Shown: positions 6,327-10,567 of the stretch, one piece after another
How the letters are laid out: each line of letters opens with the position of its first letter
How positions within the stretch are numbered: the stretch's first letter is position 1
NCBI GenBank assembly: GCA_947653315.1
Contig: CANTGP010000071.1
Location: 1-10,567, forward strand
Source of the DNA: an uncultured Lachnospiraceae bacterium
GTDB lineage: Bacteria; Bacillota; Clostridia; Lachnospirales; Lachnospiraceae
Reading direction: 5' to 3'
DNA length: 10,567 bases
Program-made: the position numbers and the translations under genes
Notes under the pieces: generated by a model
The model's database searches: none
What the model was told of the DNA's origin: nothing
Seen by the model: only the letters and a program-made list of their open reading frames with translations

Positions 6327-8060
6327 TTATGTATTATAATCGATTCCTTCCAAATAAGGAAGGATATTTTCAAAGAGCTGCCGCACAATGGGAGCCGCAA
6401 TCTGCCCGCCGTAATAAACACCCTGCGGGTTATTGATGATGGCAATGGCAAGCACCTGCGGATCGTCCGCCGGGGCGAAACCGAGAAAAGAAGAAATATA
6501 CCGCCCGCTGCCCCTTGGAAGCGTCTGGCTGGTTGCCGTCTTGCCGCCGATGCGGTATCCTTCCACATAGCCGTTCTTCCCGCTGCCGTTTTCCACCACC
6601 TGTTCCAAAATATAGCGCATGGTTGCCGAAGTTTCGGCGGAAACAATATTCTTCTGCACCGGATATTTTAACGTTTCCTTTATGTTGCCCTCACTGTCCA
6701 CCACTTTTACCCCGAAATGGGGCGTCACGCGCGTCCCGCCGTTTACGATGGACGATACGGTCGTCGCAAGCTGTATCGGCGTAATTTGGAACGACTGTCC
6801 GAAAGAAATGGTGGCAAGTTCCACTGCCCCGATATTTTCCTTTTTATGCATAATCGTGCCCGCCTCCCCCGGCAAATCCACGCCGGTCTTCGACAACAGC
6901 CCGAACTGCTTAAAATAATCATAATAGCGGTCCACACCAATCCGCATCCCTACCGTGACAAATACCGGGTTACAGGAATTCATGGTACCCTGTACGAAAT
7001 CCTCCGCACCATGTCCGCTGATTTTATGGCAGCGTATCCTGCGGTCCTCCACCATCACGTAGCCGGGACAGGAAAACCTGTCGTTCACCGTCACCGCGCC
7101 GGATTCCAGTCCGGCAGCCGCCGTAATGATTTTGAACGTGGAACCCGGTTCATACGTATCATTGATACAGCCGTTACGCCACATTTGATTCAAAAGGTTC
7201 TGCTTTTCCTCCTGGCTTGCCGACTCCGCCGTTCCTTCCGGCAGGGTATAGGGTTCGTTCAGGTTGAATTCCGGCACGTTTACCATCGCCAGAATTTCCC
7301 CGTTCTGCGGATTCATCACCAAAATCGATACGCTGTCCGCCTCCTTCGTCTCCATTGCCTGCATTGCCAACTGGGTCGCATAGCTTTGGATATTGATGTC
7401 CAGGCTGACATATAAATCATTCCCGTTTTCCGGCTCAATCCGCTCCTCCCCCGCCTCCGCGATTTCCACGCCCTTGGCATCGGTCACAGTTAGGATGGTT
7501 CCCTCTTTTCCCTTCAAATATTCCTCATAAATGACTTCCAGCCCGATAATTCCCTGGTTATCCCCCCCGGTAAATCCCAGGACCTTGGATGCCAGCGTTT
7601 CATACGGATAGTAACGCTTGTAATCCTCATCCACCTTCACCCCTTCCAAATCGTATTCCCTGATTTTATCCCCCGTCTCCTTATCCACATTGCTCTTTAT
7701 TCTTTCTATGGCGGAGTATTTCTCCACCCTTTTCGCCACATATTCCTCGGACAGCCCAAGCTCCCTGGAAAGAACCTTTACCACTTCCTCCGGCTCCTTA
7801 ATCTGGTTATGGATTACCGATATGGTACACACCGTCCGGTTGTCCGCCAGCACCGCCCCCGTGGAATCAATGATCCTGCCCCGTGCCGCCTTAATCTTCC
7901 GCTCCCTCTCGTGAAGGTCCTCCGCCGCTTCGGTATAATATTCGGATTGCACTACCATCAGGTAGAACAGCCTTCCGCACAACAGCAGGAATACCGCACA
8001 GCACAGGAAAAAAGTCACCACAATCTTCTTCCTTATATAGGTCTTATGCTTCCATGGCAT
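6327..8060 (-). CDS. Class B penicillin-binding protein (FtsI/SpoVD type) with KTA triad
   Basis: This is a monofunctional DD-transpeptidase that crosslinks peptidoglycan outside the membrane. Numbering from ATG 8060 (577 residues): basic start, one membrane anchor at about 13-37, pedestal/dimerisation domain from about 50 (RGRIIDSTGAVLADN) to 230, then transpeptidase domain. Catalytic motifs are EPGSTFK (Ser307, Lys310), SCN (362-364) and KTA (507-509), where nearly all relatives have KTG. There is no PASTA domain at the C-terminus, unlike Bacillus SpoVD. The frame reaches back to a TTG at 8084 and an ATG at 8069; I prefer ATG 8060 because AGAGGG lies 10 nt before it, is too close to 8069, and nothing precedes 8084. 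It shares WRN-x-CI-x-DTYEPGS and PADDPQ with the upstream PBP, so the two are paralogues. By order it would match spoVD, but a vegetative role is equally possible. Confidence 0.93.
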   Translation of the reverse strand: MPWKHKTYIRKKIVVTFFLCCAVFLLLCGRLFYLMVVQSEYYTEAAEDLHERERKIKAARGRIIDSTGAVLADNRTVCTISVIHNQIKEPEEVVKVLSRELGLSEEYVAKRVEKYSAIERIKSNVDKETGDKIREYDLEGVKVDEDYKRYYPYETLASKVLGFTGGDNQGIIGLEVIYEEYLKGKEGTILTVTDAKGVEIAEAGEERIEPENGNDLYVSLDINIQSYATQLAMQAMETKEADSVSILVMNPQNGEILAMVNVPEFNLNEPYTLPEGTAESASQEEKQNLLNQMWRNGCINDTYEPGSTFKIITAAAGLESGAVTVNDRFSCPGYVMVEDRRIRCHKISGHGAEDFVQGTMNSCNPVFVTVGMRIGVDRYYDYFKQFGLLSKTGVDLPGEAGTIMHKKENIGAVELATISFGQSFQITPIQLATTVSSIVNGGTRVTPHFGVKVVDSEGNIKETLKYPVQKNIVSAETSATMRYILEQVVENGSGKNGYVEGYRIGGKTATSQTLPRGSGRYISSFLGFAPADDPQVLAIAIINNPQGVYYGGQIAAPIVRQLFENILPYLEGIDYNT

Positions 8061-8092
8061 CGACTGCATACCCTCTCTTTTCAAAGGTGTTA

Positions 8093-8134
8093 CTACAATC
8101 TATTATCCATTCCCTGCGGTTATTCTCCTTTCCT
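8093..8134 (-). promoter_or_regulatory. Strong orphan Shine-Dalgarno with a five-codon mini-ORF
   Basis: In the gap between the two PBP genes the minus strand has AGGAAAGGAG (8125-8134), a near-perfect match to the anti-Shine-Dalgarno. No ATG, GTG or TTG lies 5 to 10 nt behind it. The first ATG is 14 nt on and opens ATG GAT AAT AGA TTG TAG (8093-8110, MDNRL). The downstream PBP starts some 30 to 50 nt further on, in a different frame. It may be a leader or a ribosome standby site, or be unused. Confidence 0.35.
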
Positions 8135-8196
8135 GCTTTTTTGGGGAAATCATGCCCTTGTCCGTTTTTCCGGTATTTTCCCCCGGAGGGTGTGTA

Positions 8197-10524
8197 TTAA
8201 AAAGGATTCCTGTCATCCTCGCTTCCCGGAATGTTGTCCGTTCCGCCAAGTCCGGGCGGTGAACTGTTCTCCTCGTTAAACACATGTCCGGTATCCGGAT
8301 CCACCAAAAATCCGGTATCCGGGTCTTTTGCATATCCTGTTTCGGGATCTATGGGGAACGTCTTCCATATATCCGTATGGGTATCCTCCACGGCCCCTTC
8401 CCCGCTTTCTTGGCCTTCGTTCCCGGTTCCTGTACCCCCGTCCCCGGCTCCTTCCCCGGTTCCTCCGCTTCCTTCCCCGGCTTCCCCTCCGGTTCCTCCT
8501 TCTCCCGTTCCTTCCACGCCTTCGCCTTCCTGTGCCCCGTCTTCCTCCGGAACTACCGGTGTCATAATTTCCACTTGAAGGGCTTCCAGTTCCGCCCTCT
8601 CCTTATCGCTTAATTCCTCCGTCATAAAGATTCCCATGTACGGAAGCACTTCCGTCAGAATATTCCTGACAATACGGGTGGCATGCTTCGCATCATCCTG
8701 CGAAGGCACATTGGGACGGTCCACCACCACGTAAATGGCAATCTGCGGATCGTCCGCAGGGGCATATCCCATAAAGGAAACCACATACTGCCCGTTTTTA
8801 CGGGGAAGCGTCTCCGCCGTTCCCGTCTTGCCGCCGATCAGGTATCCGGCCGGCCGCGCCGTCTTACCGGTACCTTTTTCGCCAACCACCACCTGGTTGC
8901 AGTATTCCCTGATTTTTTCCGAAGTGGACTCGGAAACGGTCTGTTTTAACAGACGCGGTTCGATGTTTTCCACCGTGGCTCCGGTAGGACTGACGATTTT
9001 CTTCACCACATGCGGCTCGTAATAATTTCCGCCGTTAATCAGGGAACAGAATGCCGTTATCATCTGAATCATCGACACGTTATACCCCTGCCCGAAAGAA
9101 TTGGTGGCAAGCTCCGTAGGTCCCATATTGTCCTTATTGTACACAAGACTTGCGGTCCGGGATTCCCCTTCCAAATCGATGTTGGTCTTTAAGCCGAAAT
9201 TAAACGTATGCTGGTAATCAATGAACGTACTGACACCCACCGCCTCGTTGATATACATCATAGCCACGTTGCAGGACATTTCCACCGCCTGCGACACCGA
9301 TATGGTGCCATCGCCGAACGTATTATGGCAGTGAATTTCATGACCGCCGATTTCCCGCACACCGTTGCAGGTATAAAATTCTTCTCCCGTAATCTTACCG
9401 GAATCCAATGCCGCCGCTACCGTAAAGGGTTTCGCCACGGAACCCGGTTCATAGGTATCATGGATGCAGAAATTACGCCAAAGGGCGTTAAACTGCTGTT
9501 TCTTCAATTCATCCGAAAGGGTCGCGAAATTTTCCTCGGTAATATACTCGCCCTTCCAGTTGCCCACCTCGTTTACCATGGGCATACCGTAAAGGTTTTC
9601 CTCATTCCAGGTATCGTTCAGGTCAAAGACCGGATAACTTGCCATTGCCAGGACTTCACCGGAATTTACGTCCATGATGATGCAGCCCGTATTATTGCTG
9701 CCGTTGCGCTCCGTATAACTGTTTTTATATTCGTCGTCAAACTTCTTTAGATATTTTTCCACGATGCTTTGGATGTTTGCATCGATGGTGGTAACGATGG
9801 AATTGCCGTCCACGGCGGAAATCGTGGTGCGCTCCAGCGTACCGTCCTCATTTAAGTAGCCGTATTCCCGCCCCGGCGTACCGCTTAATACATCGTTGTA
9901 ATACTGTTCCAACCCGAACAAACCCTGATTGTCACTTCTGGTAAATCCGATTACGTCGCAGGCAAGACTGTTGTTGGGATATTTCCTTTTGTATTCCTCC
10001 TCAAACCAAATGCCGTTAATGTGGGCTCCTTCCTCCTCGTCCGCCTGCAATTCCTTAAACGCGCTGATCTGTTCATAGGTCATCTGTTTCGCCAGCACAT
10101 AATAGGAAGAATCGGGATTCGTTTCCAGCCGCCTGCGGATTTCCGCACCGTCCAGCCCGAGCAACGACTGCGCCGCCGCAATGGTAGGCTCCACACATGC
10201 GCCGTTGTCCGCCTTTAACATGACCCTGGCATCCAAAATCACGTTATATACTTTTTCACTGACCGCCAGCTTCGTCCCCTTGCAGTCCAAAATGTCGCCC
10301 CTGCGGAACGGAATGGTTTTGCTGTCATATGCCTGCTGGGACAATACCTGTTTCTTGTACCGTTCCCCGTCATCCCTGTTAATCAGCATTAACCGTGCGG
10401 ATAATCCGACGAAAGCCAGCAGTACCGTAATAAAGAGTACTACCAGCTTCTTTTGCATCCTTAAAGTAAATTTCGTGTTCCTCTTATTGTTTCCCTGTCG
10501 GTTCTGCGATGTCGTCCTGCCCAA
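8197..10524 (-). CDS. ftsI: Class B penicillin-binding protein (FtsI/PbpB type) with Gly/Glu-rich and DPxTG-repeat tail
   Basis: This 775-residue septal-type DD-transpeptidase crosslinks stem peptides outside the membrane, presumably with FtsW as partner. Order: basic cytoplasmic lead (1-25), one membrane anchor (about 26-47), pedestal domain beginning IPFRRGDILD (71-80) and extending to about 250, transpeptidase domain (about 275-630), then an atypical tail (about 635-775). Catalytic motifs are intact: EPGSVAK (Ser362, Lys365), SCN (418-420) and GGKTGTAE (Lys566-Thr-Gly568). No PASTA repeats follow. Instead there is a short charged helix-like piece, a Gly/Glu-rich linker (662-712) and three DP[DE]TG units (726-749). 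The start is TTG at 10524, chosen because AGAAGGA lies 7 nt upstream and an in-frame TGA lies two codons upstream; ATG 10458 is the alternative but has no spaced ribosome site. As first PBP of the cluster it fits the pbpB/ftsI position; spoVD-type function cannot be excluded. Confidence 0.94.
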   Translation of the reverse strand: MGRTTSQNRQGNNKRNTKFTLRMQKKLVVLFITVLLAFVGLSARLMLINRDDGERYKKQVLSQQAYDSKTIPFRRGDILDCKGTKLAVSEKVYNVILDARVMLKADNGACVEPTIAAAQSLLGLDGAEIRRRLETNPDSSYYVLAKQMTYEQISAFKELQADEEEGAHINGIWFEEEYKRKYPNNSLACDVIGFTRSDNQGLFGLEQYYNDVLSGTPGREYGYLNEDGTLERTTISAVDGNSIVTTIDANIQSIVEKYLKKFDDEYKNSYTERNGSNNTGCIIMDVNSGEVLAMASYPVFDLNDTWNEENLYGMPMVNEVGNWKGEYITEENFATLSDELKKQQFNALWRNFCIHDTYEPGSVAKPFTVAAALDSGKITGEEFYTCNGVREIGGHEIHCHNTFGDGTISVSQAVEMSCNVAMMYINEAVGVSTFIDYQHTFNFGLKTNIDLEGESRTASLVYNKDNMGPTELATNSFGQGYNVSMIQMITAFCSLINGGNYYEPHVVKKIVSPTGATVENIEPRLLKQTVSESTSEKIREYCNQVVVGEKGTGKTARPAGYLIGGKTGTAETLPRKNGQYVVSFMGYAPADDPQIAIYVVVDRPNVPSQDDAKHATRIVRNILTEVLPYMGIFMTEELSDKERAELEALQVEIMTPVVPEEDGAQEGEGVEGTGEGGTGGEAGEGSGGTGEGAGDGGTGTGNEGQESGEGAVEDTHTDIWKTFPIDPETGYAKDPDTGFLVDPDTGHVFNEENSSPPGLGGTDNIPGSEDDRNPF
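8278..8349 (-). repeat. 24-bp repeat encoding three DP[DE]TG octapeptides
   Basis: Residues 726-749 of the first PBP read as three eight-residue units: DPETGYAK, DPDTGFLV, DPDTGHVF. The DNA units retain a shared core around GATCCGGATACCGG, showing descent by duplication. The spaced Asp residues resemble acidic repeat motifs that bind calcium in other secreted proteins, but no such role is shown here. Confidence 0.8.
8389..8541 (-). other. Gly/Glu-rich low-complexity linker in the first PBP
   Basis: Residues 662-712 are almost entirely Gly, Glu, Thr, Ser and Ala, in runs such as GEGVEGTGEGGTGGEAGEG. The stretch is acidic and probably disordered and extracytoplasmic, since it follows the transpeptidase domain. 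On the DNA it is an imperfect array of GGNGAA/GGNACN codons, so slippage or recombination could change its length in frame. Confidence 0.85.
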
Positions 10525-10567
10525 TCTTCATTCCTTCTATCTTCATTGCTTTTATCTTTATTTCTTC
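10484..10567 (-). CDS. Possible 3' end of an upstream gene (ftsL position), very uncertain
   Basis: A frame open from the right edge ends in TAA at 10486-10484, giving 27 hydrophilic residues that end GQDDIAEPTGKQ. It would overlap the PBP start by 41 nt. A second frame is also open from the edge (10565) to TAA at 10463-10461, 2 nt before the alternative PBP start at 10458. Dcw clusters usually have ftsL immediately before the first class B PBP, so one of these may be its tail, but 84 to 105 open bases are weak evidence and neither peptide is recognisable. Confidence 0.22.
   Translation of the reverse strand, partial: EEIKIKAMKIEGMKIGQDDIAEPTGKQ
10522..10538 (-). promoter_or_regulatory. Ribosome binding site and TTG start of the first PBP
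   Basis: AGAAGGA (10532-10538 on the complement) is followed by 7 nt and then TTG at 10524-10522. This spacing is near ideal and decides the start. The flanking sequence repeats AATGAAGAT twice (10524-10532 and 10539-10547, 15-bp period), with the Shine-Dalgarno in between. Confidence 0.7.

Noticed and set aside
5421..7415. Plus-strand ORFs opposite mraY and the second PBP (for example 5421-6110 and 6717-7415)
   Set aside because: They are antisense to well-supported genes with intact catalytic motifs. Their products are His/Arg-rich shadows without domains.
8178..8196. GC-rich CCCTCCGGGGG followed by AAAA after the first PBP stop, considered as a terminator
   Set aside because: Only a few pairs can form, with essentially no loop, and there is no T-run downstream on the minus strand. 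The next gene in the operon follows.
8103..8333. 76-codon minus-strand ORF crossing the stop of the first PBP, considered as a frameshifted PBP extension
   Set aside because: It runs out of frame through the DPxTG repeats, where the PBP frame is clearly the coding one, and its peptide has no recognisable feature. The PBP frame ends at TAA 8199-8197 without any slippery sequence.
10458..10524. ATG at 10458 as start of the first PBP
   Set aside because: AAGG sits directly against this ATG with no spacing, while TTG 10524 has AGAAGGA at 7 nt and adds the basic lead typical before the membrane anchor. It is kept only as an alternative.

Overview
The window is a stretch of a dcw (division and cell wall) cluster. 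All seven recognisable genes lie on the minus strand and are transcribed from right to left. In that order they are: a 775-residue class B penicillin-binding protein (8197-10524), a second class B PBP (6327-8060), mraY, murD, ftsW, murA, and the first 410 codons of a membrane protein in the ftsQ/divIB position that runs off the left edge. At the right edge there may be a few codons of an upstream gene, which by position would be ftsL, but its reading frame cannot be settled.

The organism is most likely a Gram-positive member of the Bacillota, class Clostridia, and probably Lachnospiraceae-like. This is inferred from the tandem pair of class B PBPs followed directly by mraY-murD-ftsW, the murA placed before ftsQ, the absence of murE and murG from their usual slots, strong AGGAGG-type ribosome binding sites, TTG start codons and a base composition that looks close to half G+C. 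Nothing seen here identifies a genus.

The genes form one pathway. MurA makes the first committed UDP-MurNAc precursor in the cytoplasm. MurD adds D-Glu to the stem peptide. MraY moves the finished MurNAc-pentapeptide to undecaprenyl phosphate to make lipid I. FtsW polymerises lipid II at the septum with a partner class B PBP, which crosslinks the strands. FtsQ/DivIB belongs to the divisome scaffold. Spacing is tight (4 nt murA-ftsQ, 6 nt murD-ftsW, 42 nt PBP-mraY, 57 nt mraY-murD), so this is very probably an operon. The larger gaps are 94 nt before murA, which holds a promoter-like sequence, and about 136 nt between the two PBPs, which holds a strong Shine-Dalgarno sequence with no proper start codon behind it. 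No intergenic stretch exceeds 300 nt, and I see no RNA gene, insertion sequence, CRISPR array or convincing terminator.

The unusual parts are extensions and variants on otherwise standard proteins: a roughly 370-residue Lys/Glu-rich cytoplasmic tail with a decapeptide tandem repeat on the ftsQ-like protein, a Gly/Glu-rich and DPxTG-repeat tail on the first PBP, and a KTA triad in place of KTG in the second PBP. I do not see an undescribed multi-gene system here.
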